64,000 nt of DNA. It comes from Streptomyces albidoflavus (GTDB taxonomy: Bacteria; Actinomycetota; Actinomycetes; Streptomycetales; Streptomycetaceae). Made by a program: the position numbers and the translations under genes. The stretch is from positions 62,001-126,000 of the forward strand of contig NZ_JOII01000005.1 in assembly GCF_000719955.1 (NCBI RefSeq), given 5' to 3'. The notes beneath the pieces were generated by a model. The model saw only the letters and a list, made by a program, of their open reading frames with translations, did not search any database and was not told where the DNA came from. Positions 7,751-16,761 of this stretch are shown here, piece after piece. Numbering within the stretch: the stretch's first letter is position 1; each line of letters begins with the position of its first letter.

Positions 7751-8221
7751 GTGGCGATCAGACGAGGTGCGGCGGGGGCTGACGACCCGGCGCACGAGCG
7801 GCGCGGCACGGGGCGGTTCGGCGTGGTCGAGGTGGACGGGCCGTCCATGGTGCCGACGCTGGAGCACGGTGACTGGCTCCTGGTCCGGTACGGCGCCCGC
7901 GTCCGCCCGGGTGACGTGGTCGTCCTGCGCCACCCCTTCCAGCAGGACCTCCTGGTGGTCAAGCGCGCCGTGGAGCGCCGGGAGGGCGGCTGGTGGGTGC
8001 TGGGGGACAACGCCTTCGCGGGCGGCGACAGCACGGTCTACGGCGTGGTGCCGCCCGCCATGGTGCTGGCCCGGGTCACCGCCCGGCTGCGGCCGCGCCA
8101 GGCGGCGGGCCCCGGGCGCGAGCCGGTGCGCGGGGTGCGGGCGACGCTCGGCTGGGCCTACTCGGCGGTGCGCCCGGTCCGTTCGGACGTGTCGCTCTCG
8201 CGGCGCTTGCGGGCCCGGTAG
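7751..8221 (+). CDS. sodX: Nickel-type superoxide dismutase maturation protease
   Basis: A 156-residue S26 (signal peptidase-like) serine protease without a membrane anchor. The catalytic Ser lies in VDGPSMVPTLEHGDWLL near residue 32 and the general-base Lys in DLLVVKRAVERR near residue 71; GDNAFAGGDST is the conserved box E of the family. It cleaves the N-terminal leader of the nickel superoxide dismutase to expose the nickel-binding histidine. It is divergent from sodN across about 180 bases. GTG 7751 is preceded by a weak purine stretch. Its 3' end overlaps the convergent CGNR gene by 64 bases. Confidence 0.92.
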   Translation: MAIRRGAAGADDPAHERRGTGRFGVVEVDGPSMVPTLEHGDWLLVRYGARVRPGDVVVLRHPFQQDLLVVKRAVERREGGWWVLGDNAFAGGDSTVYGVVPPAMVLARVTARLRPRQAAGPGREPVRGVRATLGWAYSAVRPVRSDVSLSRRLRAR

Positions 8222-8754
8222 GCGGCGACGTTGGCGCGGGTCGCGCACCGGTCCGAGCAGTAGCGGCGGGAGCGGTTGGTGGAGGTGTCGAGGTAGGCGT
8301 TGCGGCAGGGGGACGCCTCGCAGAGGCCGAGGCGGTCGGCGCCGAACTCGGTGAGGTGGAAGGCGAGCCCCATCGCGGCGATGGCCGCGTACCCGCTGGT
8401 GGCGTTGGACGGATGGTCGGCGAGGTGCATGTGCCAGTCGGGGCGGCCCTCGGCGTCGAGTTCGCCGTGCCCGGAGATCTGCGGGCTCACCGGGAACTCC
8501 AGGAGCAGGGCGTTGAGCAGGTGGACCGCCTGCTGCTGGTCGTCCTCGGCCGCCGCCTCGAAGACCGCGCGGAGCCGGCCGCGTACCGAGCGGAAACGGG
8601 TGACATCCGCCTCGGTGGCCCGGCGGGCAGCCTGGGTACTCGTTCCGAAGAGGGCGCGGACCGCGTCCACGGAGGTGAGCGTGTCGGTGCCCCGTGCCGG
8701 TTCCTCGCTGTTGACCAGACGCAGGGCGTAATCCGAGTAAGAGGCGAGTTCCAC
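8158..8754 (-). CDS. CGNR zinc finger domain-containing putative regulator
   Basis: A 198-residue protein of the ABATE/CGNR type. The N-terminal 140 residues are the ABATE stress-sensing-like domain (YALRLVNSE, FHLTEFGADRLGLC), and the C-terminal CGNR zinc finger is seen as LCEASPCRNAYLDTSTNRSRRYCSDRC, with four cysteines and the motif RYCSDRCATRANVAAYRAR for DNA contact. Such proteins act as transcription regulators; the target is unknown. The divergent methyltransferase gene is a candidate, because the two starts are 94 bases apart. Confidence 0.85.
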   Translation of the reverse strand: MELASYSDYALRLVNSEEPARGTDTLTSVDAVRALFGTSTQAARRATEADVTRFRSVRGRLRAVFEAAAEDDQQQAVHLLNALLLEFPVSPQISGHGELDAEGRPDWHMHLADHPSNATSGYAAIAAMGLAFHLTEFGADRLGLCEASPCRNAYLDTSTNRSRRYCSDRCATRANVAAYRARKRRESDTSERTGRTAE

Positions 8755-8848
8755 TTGTAGTCCTTACGGGCTCGGTCTAGGGTCGGTCGGACAGGCGGGT
8801 GTAATGGCTAGCTCCGCCTTTAGGGTATTACGCTACGGAGGAGTTCGG

Positions 8849-9661
8849 ATGACGGACGCAGAGACCGCGCCGGCCGGTACCACCGACGCGGGTGCGGTGC
8901 AGACCGGCGCCACCCCGGGGGCCGACTGGGCCGCCTGGCAGATCAGCTGGGACCAGCAGCAGGAGTGGTACCTCCCCGACCGTGAGGAACGCTTCCGCGT
9001 CATGCTCGACATGGTCGAGGCGGTGGCCGGCTCCGAACCGCGCGTGCTCGACCTCGCCTGCGGTACGGGAAGTATCACGGACCGGCTCCTCAAGAGGTTC
9101 CCGAAGGCGCAGAGTACCGGCGTCGATCTGGACCCGGCGCTGCTCACCATCGCCGAGGGCACCTTCGCCGGGGACGACCGGGTCACCTTCGTCACCGCCG
9201 ACCTCAAGGACCCCGACTGGCCGGCGCTGCTCCCGCACGACAGCTACGACGCGGTCCTCACCGCCACCGCCCTGCACTGGCTGCACAGCGAACCGCTCGC
9301 CGCGCTCTACGGCCAGATCGCCGGGATCGTCCGCGACGGCGGCGTCTTCCTCAACGCCGACCACATGCCCGACCCCGCCACCCCGCGGATCAACGCCGCC
9401 GACCGCGAGCAGCGCCACCGCAGGATGGACGAGGCCAAGGCCGAGGGCGCCGTCGACTGGGCCTCCTGGTGGCAGCTGGCCGCCGCCGACCCGGTCCTGG
9501 CCGGGCCGACCGCCCGCCGCTTCGAGATCTACGGGGAGCACGCCGACGGCGACACGCCCCCCGCCGAGTGGCACGCCCGCACCCTGCGCGAGGCCGGTTT
9601 CACCGAGGCCCGCACGGTCTGGCAGTCGCCCTCGGACGCCATGGTGCTCGGGCTGAAGTAA
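8849..9661 (+). CDS. Class I SAM-dependent methyltransferase
   Basis: A 270-residue Rossmann-fold methyltransferase. Motif I is VLDLACGTGSIT (near residue 60), the acidic residue closing beta 2 is in GVDLDPALL, and motif IV is YDAVLTATALHWLH. Substrate unknown; the trans-aconitate methyltransferase/UbiE-like group fits best. ATG 8849 follows a strong GGAGGAG, and the sequence TTTAGGGTATTACG about 20 bases upstream resembles a -10 region, so the transcript leader would be short. It is divergent from the CGNR regulator and ends in a long perfect terminator. Confidence 0.85.
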   Translation: MTDAETAPAGTTDAGAVQTGATPGADWAAWQISWDQQQEWYLPDREERFRVMLDMVEAVAGSEPRVLDLACGTGSITDRLLKRFPKAQSTGVDLDPALLTIAEGTFAGDDRVTFVTADLKDPDWPALLPHDSYDAVLTATALHWLHSEPLAALYGQIAGIVRDGGVFLNADHMPDPATPRINAADREQRHRRMDEAKAEGAVDWASWWQLAAADPVLAGPTARRFEIYGEHADGDTPPAEWHARTLREAGFTEARTVWQSPSDAMVLGLK

Positions 9662-9685
9662 CCGCGAAGGCGGCCGGGAACGCCG

Positions 9686-9724
9686 CGGGGGCGGTACGGA
9701 ACACCAGGTTCCGTACCGCCCCCG
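9686..9724. terminator. Perfect 17-bp bidirectional hairpin between methyltransferase and ABC importer genes
   Basis: CGGGGGCGGTACGGAAC and its exact reverse complement are separated by the five-base loop ACCAG. The genes on both sides converge on it. Confidence 0.8.
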
Positions 9725-9756
9725 TGCGTGTGCCGGGCCCGGCGGCCTCGCGGGAC

Positions 9757-10518
9757 TCAGAGCACCTTCGACAGGAACGACTGGGTCCGCTCGTGCCGCG
9801 GGCTGGTCAGGACCTCGCGCGGGTCGCCGGCCTCCACGACCACGCCGCCGTCCATGAAGACCAGCGAGTCGCCGACCTCCCGGGCGAAGCCCATCTCGTG
9901 GGTGACGACGATCATCGTCATGCCCTCCTCGGCGAGCTGGCGCATGACGTCCAGCACCTCGCCGACCAGCTCCGGGTCGAGCGCGGAGGTCGGCTCGTCG
10001 AAGAGCATCAGCTTCGGGTCCATCGCCAGCGCGCGGGCGATCGCCACGCGCTGCTGCTGGCCGCCGGAGAGCTGCGAGGGGTAGTTGCCCGCCTTGTCGG
10101 AGAGGCCCACCCGCTCCAGGAGCTGGCCGGCCCGCTCGCGGGCCGCCGCCTTCGAGACGCCCCGGACCTGGACGGGCGCCTCCATCACGTTCTCCAGCGC
10201 CGTCTTGTGCGGGAAGAGGTTGAAGCGCTGGAAGACCATGCCGATGTCCCGGCGCTTCAGGGCGACCTCGGCGTCCTTCAGCTCGTAGAGCTTGTCGCCC
10301 TTCTGCCGGTAGCCGACCAGGTCGCCGTCGACGTAGAGCCGGCCGGCGTTGATCTTCTCCAGGTGGTTGATGCAGCGCAGGAAGGTCGACTTGCCGGAGC
10401 CCGAGGGGCCGATGAGGCAGAACACCTCGCCGGTGGCGACCTCCAGGTCGATGCCCTTGAGCACCTCGACCTGGCCGAAGGACTTGTGGACGCCCTCGGC
10501 CTTCACCATGGCGGTCAT
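9757..10518 (-). CDS. Polar amino acid ABC transporter, ATP-binding protein
   Basis: A 253-residue ATPase of the GlnQ/GluA type that energises amino acid uptake at the inner face of the membrane. Walker A is GPSGSGKST (near residue 38), the signature motif is [15 protein letters not shown], Walker B is [14 protein letters not shown], and the H-loop is [14 protein letters not shown] 10518 overlaps the permease stop codon by four bases. With the permease and the lipoprotein it forms a three-gene operon with a single permease, so that subunit probably acts as a homodimer. Confidence 0.93.
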   Translation of the reverse strand: MTAMVKAEGVHKSFGQVEVLKGIDLEVATGEVFCLIGPSGSGKSTFLRCINHLEKINAGRLYVDGDLVGYRQKGDKLYELKDAEVALKRRDIGMVFQRFNLFPHKTALENVMEAPVQVRGVSKAAARERAGQLLERVGLSDKAGNYPSQLSGGQQQRVAIARALAMDPKLMLFDEPTSALDPELVGEVLDVMRQLAEEGMTMIVVTHEMGFAREVGDSLVFMDGGVVVEAGDPREVLTSPRHERTQSFLSKVL

Positions 10519-11462
10519 CGGGTCACCTCCGAGCGGCTGGAGAGCGAGGTCAGGTGCGCGCGCACCTTCTGCCAGGGGGTCTGCGGCAGCTGCCGCAGCG
10601 AACCGCGGGCGTAGTACCGCTCGATGTAGTACTGGCCGACGCTGAGGATCGAGGTGAGGATCAGGTACCAGGTGGCGGCCAGGAACAGGGCCTCCACGGT
10701 GGCACCGGAGGTCATGCCGATGTCCTGCGCGTGCTTGAACAACTCGTAGTACTGGACGGCCGCCACCAGGGAGGTCGTCTTCAGCATGTTGATGACCTCG
10801 TTGCCGGTGGGCGGCACGATGACGCGCATCGCCTGCGGCAGCACGATGCGGCGCAGGGTCTTGCCCTGGCTCATGCCGAGCGCGTGGGCCGCCTCGGTCT
10901 GGCCCTCGTCGACCGAGAGCAGACCGGCCCGGCAGATCTCCGCCATGTACGCGGCCTCGTTGAGGCCGAGGCCGAGCAGCGCCGTCAGGAACGGCGTCAT
11001 GAAGTCCGACCACTCGTCCTTGTAGAACGGGCCGAGGTTCATGTACTCGAAGACGAAGCCGAGGTTGAACCAGACGAAGAGCTGGACCAGGACCGGGGTG
11101 CCCCGGAAGAACCAGATGTAGAACCAGGCGATCGAGGAGACCACCGGGTTCTTCGACAGCCGCATCACCGCCAGCAGCACACCGCCGACCACGCCGATGA
11201 CCATCGACAGGACGGTGAGGATCAGCGTCTCGCGGACGCCGCTGAGGATGCGGTCGTTGAAGAAGTAGTCCGGGATGAAGCCCCAGTTGATGTCGCCCTG
11301 GGAGAACGCGTACACGACCGAGCCGAGCGCCGCGAGCGCGATCAGCGCCGAGACGTAGCGGCCGTAGTGGCGCACCGGGACGGCCTTGATGGGTGCCGCC
11401 CGCGTGGGGGCCGGACCCGGAGGGGTGGCCTCCGGGTCCTTCTTGGTGATGTCAGCAGACAC
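10515..11462 (-). CDS. Polar amino acid ABC transporter, permease
   Basis: A 315-residue membrane protein of the HisM/GlnP family with five or so transmembrane segments. A TM helix at residues 36-55 comes after a 33-residue Pro/Ala-rich cytoplasmic tail. The EAA loop that docks on the ATPase is visible as [29 protein letters not shown] (landmarks EAAHALG and LPQA). The GTG start at 11462 and the C-terminal ATGA overlap with the ATPase gene indicate coupled translation. Confidence 0.92.
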   Translation of the reverse strand: MSADITKKDPEATPPGPAPTRAAPIKAVPVRHYGRYVSALIALAALGSVVYAFSQGDINWGFIPDYFFNDRILSGVRETLILTVLSMVIGVVGGVLLAVMRLSKNPVVSSIAWFYIWFFRGTPVLVQLFVWFNLGFVFEYMNLGPFYKDEWSDFMTPFLTALLGLGLNEAAYMAEICRAGLLSVDEGQTEAAHALGMSQGKTLRRIVLPQAMRVIVPPTGNEVINMLKTTSLVAAVQYYELFKHAQDIGMTSGATVEALFLAATWYLILTSILSVGQYYIERYYARGSLRQLPQTPWQKVRAHLTSLSSRSEVTR

Positions 11463-11492
11463 AGGTGTTGCCTTTCAGCGACGCCGGAGGGG

Positions 11493-12443
11493 TCACTTGC
11501 CGCCGTTGACGACCGCCTCGGTGACCGCGCCGTCCTCGACGCCCCACTTCTTGATGATCTTGTCGTACTCGCCGCTCTCGATGATCGCGTCCAGCGCGGC
11601 CTTGATCGCGTCGCGCAGTTCCGGGTTGGACTTGGAGATCGCGATGCCGTACGGCGCCGCCTCGACCTGCTCCCCGACCAGCTCGAAGTGGTCGCCGCCG
11701 CCCGAGGTCTTCACCGCGTACGCGGCCACCGGGAAGTCGGAGGAACCGGCGTCGGCACCGCCCGAGCGCAGCCGCGTCTGGGCCTGCTGGTCGTTGTCGA
11801 AGGTCTCCATCTTGATCTCGCCCTTCTCGCACTTCTTCGACTCGGCCTTGGCCAGGTCGTGCGAGACGGTGCCGCGCTGGACGACGATCTTCTTGCCACA
11901 GAGGTCCTGCCAGGTCTTGATCCCCTGGTCCTTGCCCTTGTTGGTGTAGATGGAGACGCCGGCGGTGAAGTAGTCGACGAAGTCGACGCCCTCGCCGACC
12001 TTCTTGCCGGTCTCGGAGTCCAGGCCCTCCTGGCGCGCCTTGGTGTCGGTCATCGCCGACATCGCCACGTCGTACCGCTTGGAGCGCAGGCCGCCCAGGA
12101 GCGTGTCGAAGGTGCCGTTCTCGAACTTCAGCTCCACCCCGAGCTGCTCCCCGAGCGCGGCGGCGAGGTCCACGTCCAGACCGACGGTCTTGCCGTCCTT
12201 GTCCTTGAACTCCACCGGCGGGTACGCGATGTCCGAGCCGACCTTGACGACACCGCTGTCCTGGTACTTCTTCGGCAGCTTGTCGGCGAGCGGGGCAGCC
12301 GTCTCCTTCTCCCCGCCCTTGTCGGCGCCCGCGGTCTGGTCGCCGCAGCCGGTGAGGAGGAGGGCGCCCGCGGCCGTGATCGCGCCGGCCGTGGCGAGAC
12401 GGGAGCGAAGGGGCCGGGGGCGACGCGTGATGCTGGCGGTCAT
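11493..12443 (-). CDS. Polar amino acid ABC transporter, substrate-binding lipoprotein
   Basis: A 316-residue solute-binding protein (bacterial SBP family 3). The signal peptide ends in the lipobox LLTGC, so Cys is lipidated and the protein sits outside the membrane. Family landmarks are GVVKVGSDIAYPPVEFKDKDG, VGLDVDLAAALGEQLG and the C-terminal IIESGEYDKIIKKWG. ATG 12443 has GGAGGAAA upstream. First gene of the importer operon. The ligand, probably glutamate, glutamine or a related polar amino acid, is not decided by sequence. Confidence 0.92.
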   Translation of the reverse strand: MTASITRRPRPLRSRLATAGAITAAGALLLTGCGDQTAGADKGGEKETAAPLADKLPKKYQDSGVVKVGSDIAYPPVEFKDKDGKTVGLDVDLAAALGEQLGVELKFENGTFDTLLGGLRSKRYDVAMSAMTDTKARQEGLDSETGKKVGEGVDFVDYFTAGVSIYTNKGKDQGIKTWQDLCGKKIVVQRGTVSHDLAKAESKKCEKGEIKMETFDNDQQAQTRLRSGGADAGSSDFPVAAYAVKTSGGGDHFELVGEQVEAAPYGIAISKSNPELRDAIKAALDAIIESGEYDKIIKKWGVEDGAVTEAVVNGGK

Positions 12444-12974
12444 GAGGGTTTCCTCCGACAGGTGAGCGGATGGCGAGGGTGCCGGACGGGTCGTTGGCAC
12501 ACACCTTCGGGTGTCGCGACCTCGTGCGATGGGTGGCATCTTGCCATTCGGACCGCGGAGAACGAGGCGCCGCCCATGTCAAAATCGGATAACGGGTCCT
12601 TCGCGGGTCCCAACGACCCTGCGCGGAAAGGGCATCGGCCATGCCGCCGGAGTCCGTTACTTAAGTCACGCACATACCGCACATCTCGCCATGTGGGACA
12701 GAGAAGCGGCACCGGGGGAGGTTCCCGGGAAGTCGGACATGTGAGCGGGCCGTGTGGCCAATTCGGCTCGGCACGGGCACGCGCGATCAGGTAGAAAAGA
12801 CGGTTACACCCCTCATCCGGGGCTCAGGACGCGTGTGCGGCGCGTCCGCGCGTGCGACCTCCCCCGTGTGGAGGCGGGCCCATCCGCCCGGACACGGAAC
12901 GCACGCGGTGCCCGCCCACCCCCCATCCCGGGGGTGGCCAACCCTCGAACGCTCATGACTTAAGGGGTCACCAA
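12444..12974. other. Divergent promoter region between the importer operon and malic enzyme
   Basis: About 530 bases, noticeably less G+C rich in the middle than the genes around it. It must hold the promoters of both transcription units. A TTGACA hexamer on the minus strand (12577-12582) is a -35 candidate for the importer, but no good -10 follows at the usual distance. No coding frame with high third-position G/C was seen. Confidence 0.5.
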
Positions 12975-14198
12975 GTGGCAGCGGAGATCGTCAATCCTCG
13001 CAGCGACAGCGCGCCGGAACCGGACGGGGAGAACTCTCCCCTCGACTCGTTCGACCCGGCCTTCGCGCTCCATCGCGGCGGCAAGATGGCCGTCCAGGCG
13101 ACCGTCCCGATCCGGGACCGGGACGACCTGTCCCTCGCCTACACGCCCGGCGTCGCCAAGGTGTGCAGCGCCATCGCCGAGCAGCCCGAGCTCGTCCACG
13201 ACTACACCTGGAAGTCCCAGGTCGTCGCCGTCGTCACCGACGGCACCGCGGTCCTGGGCCTCGGTGACATCGGGCCCGAGGCCTCCCTCCCGGTGATGGA
13301 GGGCAAGGCCATCCTCTTCAAGCAGTTCGGCGGGGTCGACGCGGTCCCGATCGCGCTGGCCACCACCGACGCCGACGAGATCGTCGACACCGTGGTCCGG
13401 CTCGCCCCGTCCTTCGGCGGCGTCAACCTGGAGGACATCTCGGCGCCCCGCTGCTTCGAGATCGAGCGCAAGCTCCAGGAGCGCCTCGACATCCCCGTCT
13501 TCCACGACGACCAGCACGGCACGGCCATCGTCACCCTCGCCGCCCTGCGCAACGCCGCCAAGCTGACCGGCCGCGAGCTGGGCGACCTGCGGGCCGTCAT
13601 CTCCGGCGCCGGGGCCGCGGGCGTGGCCATCGCCAAGTTCCTCCTGGAGGCCGGGATCGGTGACGTCACCGTCACCGACCGCAAGGGCATCGTCAGCCGC
13701 GACCGCGACGACCTCACCGAGGTCAAGCGTGAACTGGCCGAGATCACCAACCGCGCGGGCCTCGCCGGCTCCCTCGACCACGCCCTCGACGGCGCCGACG
13801 TTTTTATCGGCGTCTCCGGCGGTACGGTCCCCGAGCCGGCCGTCGCCTCGATGGCACCGGGCGCCTTCGTCTTCGCGATGGCCAACCCGAACCCCGAGGT
13901 CCACCCCGACATCGCCCACAAGTACGCGGCGGTCGTCGCCACCGGGCGCAGCGACTTCCCCAACCAGATCAACAACGTCCTCGCCTTCCCGGGGATCTTC
14001 GCCGGCGCCCTCCAGGTGCGGGCCTCCCGGATCACCGAGTCGATGAAGATCGCCGCCGCCGAGGCGCTGGCCGGGGTCGTCGGTGACGAACTCTCCGCCG
14101 ACTACGTCATCCCGTCCCCCTTCGACGAGCGCGTGGCCCCCGCCGTCACCGCCGCCGTCGCCGAAGCGGCCCGCGCCGCCGGAGTCGCCCGCCGCTGA
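12975..14198 (+). CDS. NAD(P)-dependent malic enzyme
   Basis: A 407-residue enzyme converting malate to pyruvate and CO2 with reduction of NAD(P), linking the TCA cycle to pyruvate. The catalytic Tyr is in [11 protein letters not shown] (near residue 51) and the Lys in the following [20 protein letters not shown] region. Metal ligands lie in [12 protein letters not shown] and FHDDQHGTA, and the dinucleotide fold is [17 protein letters not shown]. The length matches the short bacterial form without the phosphotransacetylase-like tail. GTG 12975 has AAGGGG upstream. Cofactor preference is not obvious. Confidence 0.92.
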   Translation: MAAEIVNPRSDSAPEPDGENSPLDSFDPAFALHRGGKMAVQATVPIRDRDDLSLAYTPGVAKVCSAIAEQPELVHDYTWKSQVVAVVTDGTAVLGLGDIGPEASLPVMEGKAILFKQFGGVDAVPIALATTDADEIVDTVVRLAPSFGGVNLEDISAPRCFEIERKLQERLDIPVFHDDQHGTAIVTLAALRNAAKLTGRELGDLRAVISGAGAAGVAIAKFLLEAGIGDVTVTDRKGIVSRDRDDLTEVKRELAEITNRAGLAGSLDHALDGADVFIGVSGGTVPEPAVASMAPGAFVFAMANPNPEVHPDIAHKYAAVVATGRSDFPNQINNVLAFPGIFAGALQVRASRITESMKIAAAEALAGVVGDELSADYVIPSPFDERVAPAVTAAVAEAARAAGVARR

Positions 14199-14200
14199 CC

Positions 14201-14217
14201 CGGCCCTCCCCGGGCCG
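14201..14217 (+). terminator. Short hairpin after the malic enzyme gene
   Basis: CGGCCC pairs with GGGCCG around a TCCCC loop, two bases after the stop codon; the larger repeat hairpin at 14257-14343 may also stop transcription. Confidence 0.4.
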
Positions 14218-14256
14218 TTCCGACGTCGAGCACCACGCCGGAAGCCGGGGACGCGT

Positions 14257-14355
14257 CTCAATCGCCGGCCGGGCTCACTCACCTTGAGCCCGGCCGGTTT
14301 CCTTGAGCCCGGCCGGCTCCCTTGAGCCCGGCCGGCGATTGAGGCCATCGGTGAC
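14257..14355. repeat. Intergenic repeat block: 20-bp inverted repeat enclosing a 19-bp tandem triplet
   Basis: The outer arms (14257-14276 and 14324-14343) are exact 20-base reverse complements of each other. Between and overlapping them, CCTTGAGCCCGGCCGG occurs three times at 14282, 14301 and 14320, a 19-base period. The right arm runs on into GGCCATCGGTGAC. The same element, including that extension, occurs at 54352-54381, about 40 kb away, so it is a dispersed repeat of this genome. The whole 306-base gap between malic enzyme and oxidoreductase holds no gene. Confidence 0.85.
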
Positions 14356-14492
14356 AGCAACCACCGCCCCCGGAGCCCGGGGGACCAGGAACGGCCGAGC
14401 CCGACAGCACGCACCCCAAGATCCCGGCGCCTCCGGCGCCGATGAGCGGCGGGTCACACCCCGTGGTGGTTCCGTCGCAGGGCCCCCCGCCC

Positions 14493-14505
14493 TAGGGTCA
14501 GGGCA
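14493..14505 (+). promoter_or_regulatory. -10 element for a leaderless oxidoreductase transcript
   Basis: TAGGGT at 14493-14498 ends six bases before the ATG at 14505, the spacing expected when transcription begins at the start codon. No Shine-Dalgarno sequence is present. Confidence 0.45.
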
Positions 14506-15470
14506 TGTTCGCCGCCTACGCCGCACGCATCGACCGCGACCACCCCCTCGACGGCCTCGAATTGGGCGACCGCCCCACCCCCACGGCCCGCCCGGGCTGG
14601 ACGACGGTCCAGGTCAAGGCGGCCTCGCTCAACCACCACGACCTCTGGTCCCTGCGTGGAGTGGGCCTCGCCGAGGACAAGCTGCCGATGATCCTCGGCT
14701 GCGACGCGGCCGGCATCGACGAGGAGGGCAACGAGGTCGTTCTCCACTCGGTCATCGGCCAGAGCGGCCACGGCGTCGGCCCCCGCGAACAGCGCTCGAT
14801 CCTCACCGAGAAGTACCAGGGCACCTTCGCCGAGCAGGTCACCGTCCCCACCTGGAACGTCCTGCCCAAGCCGAAGGAACTCTCCTTCGCCGAGGCCGCC
14901 TGCCTCCCCACCGCCTGGCTGACCGCCTACCGGATGCTCTTCACCAACGCCGGTGTACGCCCCGGCGACTCCGTCCTCGTCCAGGGCGCGGGCGGCGGCG
15001 TGGCCACCGCCGCGATCGTCCTCGGCCGCGCGGCGGGGCTGCGCGTGTACGCCGTCAGCCGCGACGAGGCGAAGCGGAAGCGGGCCGTCGAACTGGGCGC
15101 GGTCGAGGCCGTCGAGCCGGGCGCCCGGCTGCCGCACAAGGTCGACGCGGTCATCGAGACGGTCGGCGCCGCCACCTGGTCCCACTCGGTCAAGTCCCTG
15201 CGGCCCGGCGGCTCGCTGGTCATCAGCGGCGCCACCAGCGGCGACCGGCCCTCCCACGCCGAGCTGACCCGCATCTTCTTCCTGGAACTGAAGGTGGTCG
15301 GCTCCACCATGGGTTCCAAGGACGAGCTGGAGGACCTGCTCAGCTTCTGCGCCACCACCGGCGTCCGCCCGGTGATCGACCAGGTGCTGCCGCTGGACCG
15401 GGCCCGCGACGCCTTCACCCGGCTCGCCGCCGGCGACCAGTTCGGCAAAATCGTCCTCAGCACGGAGTGA
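14505..15470 (+). CDS. Zinc-binding dehydrogenase / quinone oxidoreductase family protein
   Basis: A 321-residue MDR-superfamily oxidoreductase. The N-terminal GroES-like domain contains VKAASLNHHDLWSLRG and the GCDAAGID segment, and the Rossmann domain contains VLVQGAGGGVATAAIVLGRAAG near residue 160. The structural-zinc cysteine cluster is absent, as in quinone-oxidoreductase-like members. The likely reaction is NADPH-dependent reduction of a quinone or enone; the substrate is unknown. A 20-base gap leads to the GNAT gene, so the two are probably cotranscribed. Confidence 0.85.
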   Translation: MFAAYAARIDRDHPLDGLELGDRPTPTARPGWTTVQVKAASLNHHDLWSLRGVGLAEDKLPMILGCDAAGIDEEGNEVVLHSVIGQSGHGVGPREQRSILTEKYQGTFAEQVTVPTWNVLPKPKELSFAEAACLPTAWLTAYRMLFTNAGVRPGDSVLVQGAGGGVATAAIVLGRAAGLRVYAVSRDEAKRKRAVELGAVEAVEPGARLPHKVDAVIETVGAATWSHSVKSLRPGGSLVISGATSGDRPSHAELTRIFFLELKVVGSTMGSKDELEDLLSFCATTGVRPVIDQVLPLDRARDAFTRLAAGDQFGKIVLSTE

Positions 15471-15490
15471 GCCGGGGGAAGGCGACGGGG

Positions 15491-16114
15491 ATGACGACCA
15501 CGGGGCGGGCGACCACGGGGCAGGCGACGACGGAGGCGGACGGAACGGCACCGCTTCCTCCGCCCGAGGCACCCGGCCTGCTCCTCCGCTACTGGGAGTC
15601 CTCCGACGCCCCCGCCGTGCTGGGTGCCTTCGCCACCCCCGAGATGGCCCGGCAGAGCGGCCGCCCCGTCACCACCCTCGCCGAGGCCGCTACCTGGATC
15701 ACCGACCGCCGGGCAGCCCGGGAGGCGGGCCGCGAGCACTCCTTCGCGGTACTGGCGCCCGGCACCGGCGACCAGGCCTCCGGGGGCCGCCTGCTCGGCA
15801 GCGTCACCCTCGGCGCCGTCGACCCCGTCCACCAGACGGGCTGGATCTCCTACTGGACCCTGGCCTCCGCCCGCGGCCGAGGCGTCGCCACCACCGCCCT
15901 GCGCGCCCTCGCCGGCTGGTCCTTCGCCGAACTGTCCCTCTTCCGCCTCGAACTGGGCCACCGCACCAACAACCCCGCCTCCTGCGCTGTCGCCCACCGC
16001 GCCGGCTTCGCCGTGGAGGGCCTGGAACGCGCCCGCCTCCGCTACGGCGACCAGCGGTACGACGTGGAGCGACACGCACGGCTGGCCACGGACGAGGTGG
16101 GTGCGGCGGGCTGA
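15491..16114 (+). CDS. GNAT family N-acetyltransferase, RimJ/RimL type
   Basis: A 207-residue acetyltransferase of the RimJ/RimL group. After a variable Thr-rich N-terminus (residues 1-30) the family pattern begins at LLLRYWESSDAPAVLGAF. Motif A appears as LASARGRGVATTALRALAGWSF and motif B as RLELGHRTNNPASCAVAHRAGF, the typical N-x-x-S region. It may acetylate a protein N-terminus or a small molecule. It directly follows the oxidoreductase gene. Confidence 0.82.
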   Translation: MTTTGRATTGQATTEADGTAPLPPPEAPGLLLRYWESSDAPAVLGAFATPEMARQSGRPVTTLAEAATWITDRRAAREAGREHSFAVLAPGTGDQASGGRLLGSVTLGAVDPVHQTGWISYWTLASARGRGVATTALRALAGWSFAELSLFRLELGHRTNNPASCAVAHRAGFAVEGLERARLRYGDQRYDVERHARLATDEVGAAG

Positions 16115-16235
16115 GCGGCGGGCGTCGCCTCCCCCTCCCTAAGCGGCGGCAAGCAGGGCCGTGAGGTGGTGGTCGGCGGTCATGAGCGCAGAGTCGGGGG
16201 CCTTGCCGGGGGTGTGCCGCCCGTAGGTTGGGGCG

Positions 16236-16484
16236 ATGGACGAAGCTGTGGCGAGCGGTCAGGTGTGGAGGGACGAGGTCCGTGCGCGGCCTACAGCCGT
16301 GCAGGACCGGGACGCCCTGGCGCGGCTTGTCGAGGAGGACGCGGATTCCTTCGAGGTCGCGTTGTACGAGCGTGCGGCGGACCCTCAAGTGCTGTCGGTC
16401 GATCGCGCCCAGAGGTCGCGGGCCGGGCAGTACGCCAGGCGCGTGCGGCGACTCCGGGAGCGCCGACGGCGCGAGGGAGGCTGA
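16236..16484 (+). CDS. Small charged hypothetical protein
   Basis: An 82-residue frame from ATG 16236. I do not recognise the product. It is very rich in Arg, Asp and Glu, predicted helical (QDRDALARLVEEDADSFEVALYERAADP), and ends in a basic tract RRVRRLRERRRREGG. Size and charge pattern recall antitoxins, but no toxin is recognisable next to it. Third-position composition is less extreme than in neighbouring genes and there is no strong ribosome site, so it may be a remnant. Confidence 0.35.
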   Translation: MDEAVASGQVWRDEVRARPTAVQDRDALARLVEEDADSFEVALYERAADPQVLSVDRAQRSRAGQYARRVRRLRERRRREGG

Positions 16485-16761
16485 GCGTGCGCCTTGCGGG
16501 TGTGGCGGTCCCGCCTGTCTACGGACGCCACTCCTCGCGGTGGGCCGGGTGCCCGGCGTACGACTGGGCGAGGACTCGGAGCGCGTGGGCCAGGCCCGCC
16601 GGGCGGGGGCCCGAGGGAGCCATGGTCCGGACCGAGAAGGGCGCCCCGTTCGCGATGCTCGTCCGCCGCATGCCCGGAGCCCCGGGACGACCCCCTTGCG
16701 TCAGGGGTGTCCCGGGTGAGGCTTCCCGTGGCTGCCGCGCAGCCGAGGAGCCCCGCTCCTG

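Noticed and set aside
14282..14335. Tandem 19-bp units as a possible CRISPR array
   Set aside because: Only three units with three-base separators and no spacers; part of a dispersed repeat.
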